Shown here piece after piece: positions 18,691-29,368 of a stretch of DNA of 64,000 nucleotides. The notes beneath the pieces are model-generated. The model was not told the DNA's origin, ran no database searches, and saw only the letters and a list, made by a program, of their open reading frames with translations. The stretch's first letter is position 1. The number at the start of each line of letters is the position of its first letter. Position numbers and translations under genes: made by a program. This DNA is from Streptomonospora salina (GTDB taxonomy: Bacteria > Actinomycetota > Actinomycetes > Streptosporangiales > Streptosporangiaceae), in the NCBI RefSeq assembly GCF_014204715.1, contig NZ_JACHLY010000001.1, forward strand, positions 1,891,001-1,955,000, given 5' to 3'.

Positions 18691-21215
18691 AGGTCGCTCC
18701 CCGCACTCGTCGCGGTCATTTTCGCTTTGGAGAAGCCGGTTTCGTCGTCGGCACCGGCGCCGGTTTCCGATCCGGCGGCGATCGACACGACCGCGCCGCC
18801 GGCGGCTCCCAGATCGCGGCGGACGTCGCAGTCGCGGGCGTTCTCCGGCAGCCACACCACCCGGTCGGGCATCGCGGCCACGGCCACAGGCACGCTCACC
18901 GCGCCGGCCGGGCCGCCGACGCGCAGCCGGCCGCCGTCGGCCACGCCGATCTCGGCGGCGGTGGCGGCCGAGAGCCGGGCCAGAGCCGGGCGGGCCGTAC
19001 CGGCCAAGTAGGGCTCGCCGTCCTCCATCCGCCCGTTGCCCAGCAGCTGGCGCCACGTCGACAGCACCGCTTCGCCCTCGGCCGGCTCGGGGCGCCGGGC
19101 GGGACGCGTCAGCGGGTCGGGGACGCGCTCCCCCGACCAGGAACCGAGCTCGTCGAGCTCGCGCGCCGCGGCGGCGTCGTCGGGAAGCCCCAGGTGCACG
19201 TCCATCTCGTCGGCGAGCGCGGACAGCGCCCGCAGATCCGACAGCAGGCCGGGCTTCTTCAGCGCGTCGCCGAAGGGGCGGCGCCGCCCCTCCCAGTCGA
19301 CGAACGTGCCGCTCTTCTCGGACACGGCCGCCACCGGCAGCACCACGTCGGCCCGGTCGGTGACGTTGCTCGCCCGCATTTCGAGGCTGACGACGAAGGG
19401 CACGCGCGCCAGCGCGGCCCGCGCCGCCTCGGGGTCGGGCAGGTCGTCGAGGTCGACGCCGGCGATGAGCAGCGCCTCCAGCTCGCCGGAGGCCGCCGCC
19501 TCGACGATCTCGGCCGTGGAGCGGCCCTCGCGCTCGGGCAGCGACCCCACGTTCCATATCCGGGCCACCTCGGTGCGGGCGGTGGCGTCGGCCACCGGGC
19601 GCCCGCCGGGCAGCAGGTTGGGCAGGGCTCCGGCGTCGGCGGCACCGCGCTCACCGGCCCGCCGCGGCACCCACGCCAAGCGCGCACCGGTGCGGTCGGC
19701 CAGCCGCGCGGCGGCCGACAGCGCGCCGGGGACCGCTCCGAGGCGTTCGCCCACCAGGATGACCGCTCCGGTCCGGCGGAGCTGTTCGAGCGCTTCGCCG
19801 TCGGCGTCGCCCAGCTCGCCGAGCACCTCGGGCTCGGATCCGGGCGCGGTGGGGATCAGCCGCCCGCCGGCCTTGGTCAGACCCCGGGTTTCGTGCGATG
19901 CGACGGCGTAGACGCCGGTGCCGTTCTTGCGGCGGGCCTTGCGCAACCGCAGGAACACCACCGGGGATTCGTCCTCGGGTTCGAAGCCCGCCAGCAGTAC
20001 CGCGGGGGCGTTCTCCACATCGGCGTAGGTGACCCCGAGGCCGGTGCCGGCCACGCGGGAGGCCAGGAAGTCCGCCTCCTCCTCGGAGTTCGGGCGGGCC
20101 CGCATGTCGACGCTGTTGGTGCGCAGCGCCACCCGCGAGAACTTGGCGTAGGCGTAGGCGTCCTCCAGCGTCAGCCGCCCGCCGGTGAGTACGCCGACAC
20201 GGCCGCCGCGGTCGCGCGCCCGGGCCAGCCCTTGCGCGGCCAGGGTCACGGCCTCCGGCCAGGAGGCGGTCTCCAGGGAGCGGCTGTCCTCGTCGCGCAC
20301 CAGCGGGTGGGTGAGGCGGTCGGGCCGGCTGGCGTAGGTGAACGCCCACCGGCCCTTGTCGCAGTTCCACTCCTCGTTGACCTCGGGATCGTCGCCGGCC
20401 AGGCGCCGGGTGACCTTCCCGCGCCGATGGTCGGTGCGCTGGGCGCACCCGGCCGAGCAGTGCTCGCACACGCTGGGGGTGCTGACCAGGTCGAAGGGCC
20501 GGGACCGGAACCGGTAGGCGGCGCCGGTGAGCGCGCCGACCGGGCAGATCTGCACCGTGTTTCCGGAGAAGTAGGACTGGAAGGGCTCGCCCTCGGCGGT
20601 GCCGACCTGCTCGTCGGCGCCGCGCTCCAGCAGTTCGATGAAGGGATCGCCGGCGATCTGCGCGGAGAAGCGGGTGCAGCGGGCGCACTGGATGCAGCGC
20701 TCGCGGTCCAGCAGCACCTGGGTGGACAGCGCGACGGGTTTGGGGAACGTGCGCTTGGTGTCCAGGAAACGGGTCTCGCCGCCGCCGTTGGCCATGGCCT
20801 GGTTCTGCAGGGGGCACTCGCCGCCCTTGTCGCAGACCGGGCAGTCCAGCGGGTGGTTGATCAGCAGGAACTCCATGATCCCGCGCTGGGCCTTGTCCGC
20901 GACCTCGGAGGTCAGCTGGGTCTTGACGACCATGCCTTCCATCACGGCGATGGTGCAGGAGGCCTGCGGCTTGGGCATGGCCCGCCCGTTCCCGGCGTCG
21001 GGGACCTCCACCAGGCACTGGCGGCAGGCGCCCACGGGGTCGAGCAGCGGATGGTCGCAAAAGCGCGGGATCTGGATTCCCAGCAGCTCGGCCGCGCGAA
21101 TGACCAGCGTTCCCTTGGGCACCTGGATCTGGAAGCCGTCGATGGTGACGGTGACGAGCTCCTCGGGCTCTGCGGCAGGGGTGCCGCCCGAGGCGCTGTT
21201 GGTCGTGACGGTCAC
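18687..21215 (-). CDS. nuoG: NADH-quinone oxidoreductase subunit G
   Basis: 842-aa iron-sulfur subunit of the peripheral arm. N-terminal [2Fe-2S] ligands lie in [13 protein letters not shown]. The [17 protein letters not shown] and [12 protein letters not shown] motifs supply clusters N4/N5. A further VCEHCSAGC motif with a downstream Cys suggests the extra N7 cluster is kept. The rest is a molybdopterin-oxidoreductase-like fold. GTG at 21215 has GGAGGAG upstream, 70 bp after the nuoF stop. Confidence 0.96.
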   Translation of the reverse strand: MTVTTNSASGGTPAAEPEELVTVTIDGFQIQVPKGTLVIRAAELLGIQIPRFCDHPLLDPVGACRQCLVEVPDAGNGRAMPKPQASCTIAVMEGMVVKTQLTSEVADKAQRGIMEFLLINHPLDCPVCDKGGECPLQNQAMANGGGETRFLDTKRTFPKPVALSTQVLLDRERCIQCARCTRFSAQIAGDPFIELLERGADEQVGTAEGEPFQSYFSGNTVQICPVGALTGAAYRFRSRPFDLVSTPSVCEHCSAGCAQRTDHRRGKVTRRLAGDDPEVNEEWNCDKGRWAFTYASRPDRLTHPLVRDEDSRSLETASWPEAVTLAAQGLARARDRGGRVGVLTGGRLTLEDAYAYAKFSRVALRTNSVDMRARPNSEEEADFLASRVAGTGLGVTYADVENAPAVLLAGFEPEDESPVVFLRLRKARRKNGTGVYAVASHETRGLTKAGGRLIPTAPGSEPEVLGELGDADGEALEQLRRTGAVILVGERLGAVPGALSAAARLADRTGARLAWVPRRAGERGAADAGALPNLLPGGRPVADATARTEVARIWNVGSLPEREGRSTAEIVEAAASGELEALLIAGVDLDDLPDPEAARAALARVPFVVSLEMRASNVTDRADVVLPVAAVSEKSGTFVDWEGRRRPFGDALKKPGLLSDLRALSALADEMDVHLGLPDDAAAARELDELGSWSGERVPDPLTRPARRPEPAEGEAVLSTWRQLLGNGRMEDGEPYLAGTARPALARLSAATAAEIGVADGGRLRVGGPAGAVSVPVAVAAMPDRVVWLPENARDCDVRRDLGAAGGAVVSIAAGSETGAGADDETGFSKAKMTATSAGSDL

Positions 21216-21285
21216 TGCTCCTCCTCTCCTGCCGGCTCCGCCGGCCCTGCTGCCGCCGGCGGAGCGGCCGTGCCGGTCGTGCGGA

Positions 21286-21289
<4 letters not shown>
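21212..21289 (-). other. Intercistronic 25-codon open frame linking nuoF to nuoG
   Basis: ATG at 21289 overlaps the nuoF stop (ATGA). The frame ends with a TGA at 21212-21214 overlapping the nuoG GTG (GTGA). The peptide is Ala/Pro/Glu-rich (starts [11 protein letters not shown]) with no domain. It may be a coupling ORF or chance. Confidence 0.3.
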
Positions 21290-22580
<1,291 letters not shown>

Positions 22581-22584
<4 letters not shown>

Positions 22585-23285
22585 TGGTCGCTCCCTTCGT
22601 CGCCGGTGCCGTCGACGGTCGCGCCGCGCTCCGGGGCGGTCCAGCCGCGCTCGCGCGCCAGGCGCAGGCCCTGCAGGGAGGGCTCGCCCGCCTGGGTGCC
22701 TTCGCCGCCGCGGTCGTCGGAGAACCCCGCGAGGATGCGGCCGGCCTCCTTGAAGGTGCACAACCGCTCGGGGCCGCGGGTGGGGCGCACGTCCTCGCCC
22801 GTCCGCAGGTCGTCGACGAGTCGTTTGGCCGACTCGGGAGTCTGGTTGTCGAAGAACTCCCAGTTGACCATCACGACCGGCGCGAAGTCGCAGGCGGCGT
22901 TGCACTCGACGTGCTCGACGGAGACCCGGCCGTCCTCGGTCGCCTCGTCGTCGCCCACGCCGAGGTGCTCCTTGAGGCCGGCCAGGATCTCGTCGCCGCC
23001 CATGACCGCGCACAGGGTGTTGGTGCACACTCCGACGTGGTAGTCGCCGACGGGACGGCGCTTGTACATGGTGTAGAAGGTCACCACGGCGGTGACCTCG
23101 GCCTTGGTCAGGCCCAGTCGCTCGGCGCAGAACCCGATGCCGGCCTGGGAGACGTAGCCCTCCTCGGCCTGCACCAGGTGCAGAAGCGGCAGCAGGGCCG
23201 AGCGCTCGTGCGGATAGCGGGCGATGACGTCCTTGGCGTCGACGTCCAGCCGCGCGCGGACGTCCTCGCTGAAGGTGCTGCTCAC
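22581..23285 (-). CDS. nuoE: NADH-quinone oxidoreductase subunit E
   Basis: 234-aa [2Fe-2S] subunit (cluster N1a). Ligands Cys87, Cys92, Cys128 and Cys132 are in place (VCTNTLC and CNAACDFAP). It is longer than the E. coli protein (166 aa) by a charged C-terminal tail of about 70 residues after [15 protein letters not shown] at 23285 overlaps the nuoD stop. Confidence 0.97.
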
Positions 23286-24583
23286 CTGTCCACCCCTCCC
23301 ATCACGGGGTCGATACTGGCCACCGCGGCGATCACGTCGGCCACGGAACCGCCTTCGCACATGGCCGCGACCGACTGCAGGTGCGTGAACGAAGGGTCGC
23401 GGAAGTGCACGCGGTAGGGGCGGGTGCCGCCGTCGCTGACGGCGTGGCAGCCCAGTTCGCCCTTGGCGCCCTCCACCGCGGCGTAGGCCTGGCCGGCCGG
23501 CACCCGGAATCCCTCGGTCACCAGCTTGAAGTGGTGGATGAGCGCCTCCATGGAGCCGCCCATGATGTGGGCGATGTGCTCGGACGAGTTGCCCAGGCCG
23601 TCGCCGCCCAGCTCCAGGCGGGCGGGCCAGCCGATCTTGGCGTCGTCGACCATGATCGGGCCGGGGCGCAGCCGGTCCAGGCACTGTTCGACGATGCGCA
23701 GGCTCTGCTCCAGTTCGGCCATGCGCACCCGGTAGCGGGCGTAGACGTCGCCGCCGTCGGAGACGGGAATGTCGAATTCGTAGTTCTCGTAGCCGCAGTA
23801 GGGCTTGGCCTTGCGCAGATCCCAGGCCAGACCCGAGGCCCGCAGCATGGGACCGGTGGAACCCAGCGCCATGCACCCGGCCAGATCCATGTGCGCAACG
23901 TCGCGGGTGCGCGCCAGGTACATGGGGCTGGCGTCCAGGAGCTTGCGCATGGTGGTGATGCGTTTGGGCATCTCCGTGAGCAGCTCGCGGATCCGGTCCA
24001 CCGCGCCGTCGGGCAGGTCCTGGGAGACGCCGCCGGGGCGGATGTAGGCGTGGTTCATCCGCAGGCCGGTGATGAGCTCGAAGATGTCGAGCACCATCTC
24101 GCGCTCACGGAAGCCGTTGGTCATGACGGTGGTGGCGCCCAGCTCCATGCCGAACGTCGCCATCGCCACGAAGTGCGAGGACATCCGGTTGAGCTCCATC
24201 ATGAGCACCCGGATGACGTTGGCGCGCTCGGGGATGCGGTCGGTGATGTCCAGCAGCCGCTCGACCGCCAGGCAGTAGGCCGTCTCGTTGAAGATCGGCG
24301 TGAGGTAGTCCATGCGGGTCACGAACGTGGTGCCCTGCGTCCACGTCCGGAACTCCATGTTCTTCTCGATGCCGGTGTGCAGGTAGCCGATGCCGACCCG
24401 CGCCTCGGTGCACGTCTCGCCGTCGAGGGTGAGGATGAGCCGCAGCACTCCGTGGGTGGAGGGGTGCTGGGGGCCCATGTTGATCACGAGGCGTTCGGCA
24501 CCGCTGCTCTGCGCCTTGGCGACGACTTCTTCCCAGTCGCCGCCAGAGGCGTCGATGTAGTCCTCGGTGACGTTCGTCGTCAT
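23282..24583 (-). CDS. nuoD: NADH-quinone oxidoreductase subunit D
   Basis: 433 aa, the 49-kDa-type subunit that forms the quinone headgroup site with Nuo[16 protein letters not shown] (quinone-site His) and [12 protein letters not shown] are conserved. It is a separate gene from nuoC. The ATG at 24583 overlaps the nuoC stop (ATGA). Confidence 0.97.
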   Translation of the reverse strand: MTTNVTEDYIDASGGDWEEVVAKAQSSGAERLVINMGPQHPSTHGVLRLILTLDGETCTEARVGIGYLHTGIEKNMEFRTWTQGTTFVTRMDYLTPIFNETAYCLAVERLLDITDRIPERANVIRVLMMELNRMSSHFVAMATFGMELGATTVMTNGFREREMVLDIFELITGLRMNHAYIRPGGVSQDLPDGAVDRIRELLTEMPKRITTMRKLLDASPMYLARTRDVAHMDLAGCMALGSTGPMLRASGLAWDLRKAKPYCGYENYEFDIPVSDGGDVYARYRVRMAELEQSLRIVEQCLDRLRPGPIMVDDAKIGWPARLELGGDGLGNSSEHIAHIMGGSMEALIHHFKLVTEGFRVPAGQAYAAVEGAKGELGCHAVSDGGTRPYRVHFRDPSFTHLQSVAAMCEGGSVADVIAAVASIDPVMGGVDR

Positions 24584-25353
24584 TGGTATGACCTCCGCTC
24601 GTCCGGCGGCGGGATAGTGGCACCGCGGTATTCGACCGGGATCCCGCCGAGCGGGTAGTCCTTGCGCTGCGGGTGGCCGTGCCAGTCGTCGGGCATTTCG
24701 ATGCGGGTCAGCGACGGGTGCCCGTCGAAGACGATCCCGAAGAAGTCCCAGGCCTCGCGTTCGTGCCAGTCGTTGGTGGGATAGACCCCGACGATCGAAG
24801 GGACGTGCGGGTCGCTGTCGGGGCAGGCCGTCTCGATCCGGATCTCGTAGTTGTGCGTGAGCGAGCGCAAGTGGTTGACGGCGTGCAACTCGTGACCGGT
24901 GTCGTCGGGGTAGTGCACGCCGCTGACCCCGGTGCACAGCTCGAAGCGCAGGTCGGGGTCGTCGCGCAGCAGGCGGGCGACCTCGCGCAGGTGCTCGCGG
25001 TGCACGTGGAACGTGATCTCGCCGCGGTCGACCAGCACCCGCTCGATCGCCTGCACGCCGGGGGCGCCTTCGCTCCGGAGCGCGCGCTCCAGGGCGTCGG
25101 CGATCGCGTCGAACGAGGCGGTGCGGGGGTCGTCGGGGTCGGTGAAGGGCCGCTCCGACGCTTGCGGCGGTGTCGTACGCACCAGCAGCCGACCGTAGCC
25201 GGACGTGTCTCCGGTGGTCTTGGCGCCGAACATGCCGGTCCGGGCGACCGGGGCGGCAAGCCGCTCTTCGCCGGCGCGGGCCGGGAGGTTCTCCTCCTGC
25301 CCGGGCTGCTCGCCGCCGTGGTCGGGGCCGTTCCCGTTGGCGTTGGCACTCAC
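24580..25353 (-). CDS. nuoC: NADH-quinone oxidoreductase subunit C
   Basis: 257 aa, the 30-kDa-type subunit. The diagnostic [34 protein letters not shown]-type block is at the C-terminal end, with ERE(A)WD just before it. About 70 extra residues, polar and Gly/Asn/Glu-rich, precede the core domain. GTG at 25353 overlaps the nuoB stop. Confidence 0.96.
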   Translation of the reverse strand: MSANANGNGPDHGGEQPGQEENLPARAGEERLAAPVARTGMFGAKTTGDTSGYGRLLVRTTPPQASERPFTDPDDPRTASFDAIADALERALRSEGAPGVQAIERVLVDRGEITFHVHREHLREVARLLRDDPDLRFELCTGVSGVHYPDDTGHELHAVNHLRSLTHNYEIRIETACPDSDPHVPSIVGVYPTNDWHEREAWDFFGIVFDGHPSLTRIEMPDDWHGHPQRKDYPLGGIPVEYRGATIPPPDERRSYQ

Positions 25354-25910
25354 CGGCTCGACACCTCGCTCACGTCCACGAGCGGGAGCTCGCGGCGCAG
25401 CCGGCGCTCCTCCTCTTCCTCGATCTCGCGCTTGCGGTGCGCGCCGAGCTTCTCGTTCTGCACCTTGTCGTGCAGCTTGAGCACCGCGTCGAAGAACATC
25501 TCCGGACGCGGCGGGCAGCCGGGCAGGTACATGTCCACCGGGACGATGTGGTCGACGCCCTGCACGATCGCGTAGTTGTTGAACATGCCGCCGCTGGAGG
25601 CGCAGACGCCCATGGCGATGACCCACTTGGGCTCGGGCATCTGGTCGTAGATCTGGCGCAGGACGGGGGCCATCTTCTGGCTGACCCGGCCGGCCACGAC
25701 CATCAGGTCGGCCTGGCGCGGCGTGGCCCCGAACTTCTCCATCCCGTACCTGGCGACGTCGTAGTGCGGTCCGCCCGCCGACATCATCTCGATGGCGCAG
25801 CAGGCCAGTCCGAACGTGGCCGGCCACATCGAGCTCTTGCGCATCAGACCGGCGGCCTGCTCGACCGTCGTCAGCATGATGCCGCTCGGCAGCTTCTCCT
25901 CAATCCCCAT
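25350..25910 (-). CDS. nuoB: NADH-quinone oxidoreductase subunit B
   Basis: 186 aa, carrying the terminal cluster N2 next to the quinone site. All four ligands are visible: Cys37 and Cys38 (tandem), Cys103 and Cys132. The charged Glu/Arg tail is typical of actinobacterial NuoB. The ATG at 25910 lies 87 bp after the nuoA stop. Confidence 0.97.
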   Translation of the reverse strand: MGIEEKLPSGIMLTTVEQAAGLMRKSSMWPATFGLACCAIEMMSAGGPHYDVARYGMEKFGATPRQADLMVVAGRVSQKMAPVLRQIYDQMPEPKWVIAMGVCASSGGMFNNYAIVQGVDHIVPVDMYLPGCPPRPEMFFDAVLKLHDKVQNEKLGAHRKREIEEEEERRLRRELPLVDVSEVSSR

Positions 25911-26001
25911 CCGGCGAACCCCCTTTCCCGTGCGTGGTCTGGTGCCTGGTCCGTCGTCGATCGCTCGCCCGGTGTCCGCACGGGCCCATCCCGGCGCTCA
26001 C
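25900..26001 (-). other. Intercistronic open frame bridging nuoA and nuoB
   Basis: GTG at 26001 overlaps the nuoA stop (GTGA). A 33-residue frame reads through the whole 87-bp gap and ends at 25900-25902, inside the start of nuoB (11-base overlap). Basic, His/Arg-rich, no domain. Weak candidate for a coupling ORF. Confidence 0.2.
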
Positions 26002-26357
26002 TCCCACTCCAGTCCGCCGCGGCGCCATTCGTAGGCGTAGGCGATGGACACGTTCACCAGGAACAGCACCATCGCGATCAGCCCGAAGACGCCGAGTTCG
26101 TCGAAGTGCACCGCCCACGGGTAGAGAAAGATGATCTCGATGTCGAAGACGATGAACAGCATCGCGGTGAGGTAGTACTTGATCGTGAACCGCCCGCCGC
26201 CGGCCGGCTGGGGAGTGGGCTCGATGCCGCACTCGTAGGACTGCAACTTGGCGCGGTTGTAGCGCTTGGGCCCGGCGATGGACCCCACGACCATCGAGAC
26301 CGCGACGAACGCGGCGCCGATGCCGGCGAGAACGAAGACGGGTGCGTACAGCTCCAT
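25998..26357 (-). CDS. nuoA: NADH-quinone oxidoreductase subunit A
   Basis: 119-aa three-helix membrane subunit, first gene of the nuo operon. KLQSYECGIEP with the redox-switch Cys, and FDIEIIFLYPWA, are the family signatures. A Rex-type operator lies 80 bp upstream, in the 152-bp gap after the reductase gene. Confidence 0.97.
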   Translation of the reverse strand: MELYAPVFVLAGIGAAFVAVSMVVGSIAGPKRYNRAKLQSYECGIEPTPQPAGGGRFTIKYYLTAMLFIVFDIEIIFLYPWAVHFDELGVFGLIAMVLFLVNVSIAYAYEWRRGGLEWE

Positions 26358-26436
26358 GGCTAGGCGTTCCCCTCAGTGCCGGTCGGGCGTGTGCGCGCCG
26401 GCGCCCGGCGGGCGGGCGCGGCCGCTGCACGCGCGC

Positions 26437-26454
26437 TTGTGAATGTGTTCACGT
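26437..26454 (-). promoter_or_regulatory. Rex-type operator upstream of nuoA
   Basis: TTGTGAATGTGTTCACGT matches the actinobacterial Rex consensus TTGTGAANNNNTTCACAA at 12 of its 14 fixed positions, the two misses being at one end. It sits 80-97 bp upstream of the nuoA start. Rex derepresses when NADH is high; nuoA-N is a known Rex target in Streptomyces coelicolor. Confidence 0.7.
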
Positions 26455-26509
26455 GCCAGTGCGGGCGGTGGTGCGGTCGAACGGTGTTCATGTTTCTGCC
26501 CTTTCGCCC

Positions 26510-27814
26510 TCAGGCCTTCGGCGCCATCTTGGACAGGCCGTTGATCACCCGGTCCATGGCGTCGCCGCGGCTGGGCTCGGTGAGGTTCGCGAGCATCTTC
26601 AGCGCGAACTGCATCAGGGTGCGCTGCGGCAATCCGTACTTGGTCGCGTACTTCATCAGGTCCGGATTGCCGATCATCTGCACGAAGGCGCGGCCCAGCG
26701 TGTAGTAGCCGCCGTAGGCCTCGGAGAGGATGCGCGGATAGCTCAGCAGGGTGCGCTCCCGGGACTGCGGGGTGGGGCGGGCGTGGGCCTGGGCGATGAC
26801 GTCGGCGGCGATGTGGCCGGCCTCCATCGCGTAGGCGATGCCCTCACCGTTGAACGGGTTGATCATGCCGCCGGCGTCGCCGACGAGCAGCAGCCCGCGC
26901 GTGTAGTGGGGGACGCGGTTGAACCCCATGGGCAGCGCGGAGCCGCGGATCTTGCCCTGCTGGTTCTCCTCGGTGAAACCCCATTCGGTGGGCATGCTCT
27001 CGGTCCAGCGGCGCAGCAGCGCGCGGTAGTCGACCCCTTGGAAGGAGGAGGTCGAGTTGAGGATGCCCAGCCCGACGTTGCTGGTGCCGTCGCCGACGCC
27101 GAACACCCAGCCGTAGCCCGGCAGCAGGACGTCGCGGCCCTGGCTCTTGTCCCACAGCTCCAGCCACGACTCCAGGTAGTCGTCGTCGTGGCGCGGGCTG
27201 GTGAAGTAGGTGCGTACGGCCACGCCCATGGGGCGGTCGTCGCGTTTGCGGATGCCCATGCCCACCGACAGCCGCGAGGAGTTGCCGTCCGCGGCGACCA
27301 CCAGGGGTGCGCGGTAGGTGACGGGCTCGCGGTCGGAGTCGGTGGCGGTGACACCGACGACGCGGTTGCTGCGGGGGTCGATGACGGGCCCGGTGACGTT
27401 GGTCCGCTCCAGCATCCGGGCTCCGGCGGAGACGGCGCGCTGAGCCAGGATCCAATCGAAGTCCTCGCGCGTGCGCACGAGGCCGAACCCGGGGTATTCC
27501 GCCAGGTCGGGCCAGGGAAGTTCGATCCGCACGCCGCCGCCGACGATGCGCAGCCCGTGGTTTCGGATCCAGCCCTTGTCGTCCAGGGAGACCCCCATTG
27601 CCGTGAGCTGTTTCACAGCGCGGGGCGTCAGGCCGTCCCCGCAGACCTTTTCGCGGGGGAATGCGGTCTTCTCCAGCAGCAGGACGTCGAGTCCGGCCTG
27701 CGCCAGGTAGTAGGCGGCCGTGGATCCCGACGGGCCTGCGCCGACGACGATGACGTCGGCCTCGGCCTCCGGGCGGCTCCGACCGGACTGGGGGGCGGGT
27801 GCTGTCTCGCTCAC
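26510..27814 (-). CDS. Geranylgeranyl reductase-family FAD oxidoreductase (menaquinone tail reductase-like)
   Basis: About 434 aa. FAD-binding Rossmann motif DVIVVGAGPSGSTAAYYLAQ is at the N-terminus, followed by PREKVCGDGLTPRAVKQL and the second FAD motif GDAGGMINPFNGEGIAYAMEAG. The family saturates isoprenoid double bonds. The setting between menG and nuoA points to partial reduction of the menaquinone tail, as for mycobacterial MenJ; this is inference. The GTG at 27814 was chosen for its AAGGA; an ATG at 27835 is possible. A perfect Rex operator lies 107 bp upstream. Confidence 0.9.
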   Translation of the reverse strand: MSETAPAPQSGRSRPEAEADVIVVGAGPSGSTAAYYLAQAGLDVLLLEKTAFPREKVCGDGLTPRAVKQLTAMGVSLDDKGWIRNHGLRIVGGGVRIELPWPDLAEYPGFGLVRTREDFDWILAQRAVSAGARMLERTNVTGPVIDPRSNRVVGVTATDSDREPVTYRAPLVVAADGNSSRLSVGMGIRKRDDRPMGVAVRTYFTSPRHDDDYLESWLELWDKSQGRDVLLPGYGWVFGVGDGTSNVGLGILNSTSSFQGVDYRALLRRWTESMPTEWGFTEENQQGKIRGSALPMGFNRVPHYTRGLLLVGDAGGMINPFNGEGIAYAMEAGHIAADVIAQAHARPTPQSRERTLLSYPRILSEAYGGYYTLGRAFVQMIGNPDLMKYATKYGLPQRTLMQFALKMLANLTEPSRGDAMDRVINGLSKMAPKA

Positions 27815-27920
27815 GCGTTGGTCCTTGGCATGCATGGCGCTGTAGCGCCTCGGGGGTGCGCCGTACGGCACTTGCAGCTGACTTGTGGCTGGTCAGGAGT
27901 GTTAATTACGACTCCCAGGC

Positions 27921-27938
27921 TTGTGAAGGTCTTCACAA
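27921..27938 (-). promoter_or_regulatory. Perfect Rex-type operator upstream of the menaquinone reductase-like gene
   Basis: TTGTGAAGGTCTTCACAA is an exact match to TTGTGAANNNNTTCACAA and an 8-2-8 perfect palindrome. The only gene it can serve downstream on the minus strand is the reductase (GTG 27814), and through it possibly nuo. No sigma hexamers are assigned with confidence. Confidence 0.75.
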
Positions 27939-28050
27939 ACCCGTGGGATCCAAAGTCTAGACCTTTACCGCTGCCGGGGCGACCCCCAGGACCCATTCAT
28001 CTTGTTTTGCCGCTTTCGGCGACAAACCAGACACCGACCCGCCATTCAAG

Positions 28051-28069
28051 TAAAGCAAGGCAAACCTAA
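28051..28069. promoter_or_regulatory. Degenerate iron-box-like sequence
   Basis: TAAAGCAAGGCAAACCTAA matches the iron-box consensus at 14 of 19 positions, with one half-site (AAACCTAA) well kept. No iron-related gene follows on either strand; it lies 237 bp upstream of the reductase start and beside apparent gene debris. It may be a relic. Confidence 0.35.
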
Positions 28070-28143
28070 TTGCTACCGGAATTCGGCGTGTTCATTCCCC
28101 GCCGTGCGGTGAGCAGGCGCCGGGGGCCGCTCGCGACCGAACG

Positions 28144-28290
28144 TGTATGCGCGCCGAGAGTGGCCCCAGGAACGCCCTCGGCGAAGTGGTCGGTGCCGGT
28201 GTGAAGAACCTCGACGATCGGAACTCCATCCGGGACCGCCAACCCCTCGGCCTCGCTGCGGCTGGGCATGCGCCCGCCGATCCTGACGCG
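28144..28290 (-). pseudogene. Fragment resembling the C-terminal (UTRA) part of a GntR-family regulator
   Basis: A minus-strand frame reads RIGGRMPSRSEAEGLAVPDG followed by VPIVEVLHTGTD. This resembles the ligand-binding domain text of GntR/HutC-type regulators (xRMPTPEEAxxLxxPxGVPVxxVxRT). No DNA-binding domain or complete gene is present. It sits in a 640-bp gap between the reductase and menG. Read as debris of a lost gene; recognition is by eye only. Confidence 0.35.
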
Positions 28291-28336
28291 GCCAACCGGC
28301 CGAGCTGTCCCGCATCGCCTCCACGCCGACCACCGC

Positions 28337-28429
28337 TCAGCCCGCGCGATCAACCGCCCGTTCGGCGACGGCCGGGCCTCGGCCCGCGTCGCCGACCTCG
28401 CCGAGTTGATCGCCGCCACCGCGGCCCGG
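28337..28429 (+). pseudogene. Fragment resembling the C-terminus of UDP-GlcNAc 2-epimerase
   Basis: A plus-strand frame with strongly G/C-biased third positions reads SARAINRPFGDGRASARVAD. This resembles the last helix of WecB-type UDP-N-acetylglucosamine 2-epimerases (NPYGDGxAAERI). Nothing upstream continues the enzyme. It overlaps no other gene and fits with the neighbouring GntR-like fragment as decayed DNA. Confidence 0.3.
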
Positions 28430-28454
28430 CCAGGCACAAGCGCGCCCGCGCACC

Positions 28455-29165
28455 TCAGCTCCTGCGGTACCCCCGGTGCAGCGCGACCACGCCGAAGCTG
28501 AGGTTGCGCCAGGCCACCGACTCCCAGCCGGCGGCGATCAGTCGCCGGGCCAGCGCCCGCTGGTCGGGCCAGTCCATGATCGACTCGGAGAGGTACTCGT
28601 AAGGTTCGGTCTTGTCGGTGACCAGCCGCGCGACCCGGGGCAGCGCGCCCATCAGATAGGTGCCGTAGAGGCGGTCCAGCGCGCCGACGGGGATATGGCT
28701 GAACTCGCAGATCACCAGGCGGCCGCCCACCTTGGTCACCCGGTGCAGCTCCTGCAGGGCCTGGTCGGAGTCGTTGGTGTTGCGCAGTCCGAACGACACG
28801 GTCACGGCGTCGAAGGTCTGGTCGGCGAACGGCAGGGCCAGCGCGTCGCCGGCCGCGAAGGTGACCCCCGCGCGTGAAGCGCCGCCGCGGCGGCGGGCGC
28901 CCACCTGCAGCATCCCCTGGGAGAAGTCGCAGGCGATGACGCGCGCGCCCTTTCCGGTGAACGACTCCGAGGACGTTCCGGTGCCCGCGGCCAGGTCGAG
29001 GACGAGCTCGCCGCTGTAGGCGTCGACGGCCTGCACGGTGGCGCGCCGCCAGAGGCGGTCCTGGCCCAGGGAGATGACGTCGTTGACGAGGTCGTAGCGG
29101 TCGGCGATGCCGTCGAACATGCTCGCGACGTCGGCGGGCCGCTTGTCGAGCTCAGCGCGGGTCAT
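28455..29165 (-). CDS. menG: Demethylmenaquinone methyltransferase
   Basis: 236 aa. It adds the ring methyl of menaquinone using SAM. SAM motif I is [11 protein letters not shown]; the UbiE/MenG signatures [18 protein letters not shown] and [20 protein letters not shown] are clear, as is the [10 protein letters not shown] block near the end. It lies upstream of the tail reductase and complex I on the same strand, though separated by 640 bp. Confidence 0.95.
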   Translation of the reverse strand: MTRAELDKRPADVASMFDGIADRYDLVNDVISLGQDRLWRRATVQAVDAYSGELVLDLAAGTGTSSESFTGKGARVIACDFSQGMLQVGARRRGGASRAGVTFAAGDALALPFADQTFDAVTVSFGLRNTNDSDQALQELHRVTKVGGRLVICEFSHIPVGALDRLYGTYLMGALPRVARLVTDKTEPYEYLSESIMDWPDQRALARRLIAAGWESVAWRNLSFGVVALHRGYRRS

Positions 29166-29368
29166 GGAACCACTCTAGGGCGCAGGGCGGAGTGCGCGGG
29201 CACGCGTCGCGGCACGCGGCCGCCGCGAACCGCCGATGAATCACACTGAGTGACGATAGGATGACTTTTCGTGTCGATCGGTCGATGCGCCGGTCCCCGC
29301 GGCGCGTCCGCAGGCATACGCGGACCGCCGCAACTCCCGCGTCCGCAGCCGCACCTGGAGGCAGTTCC

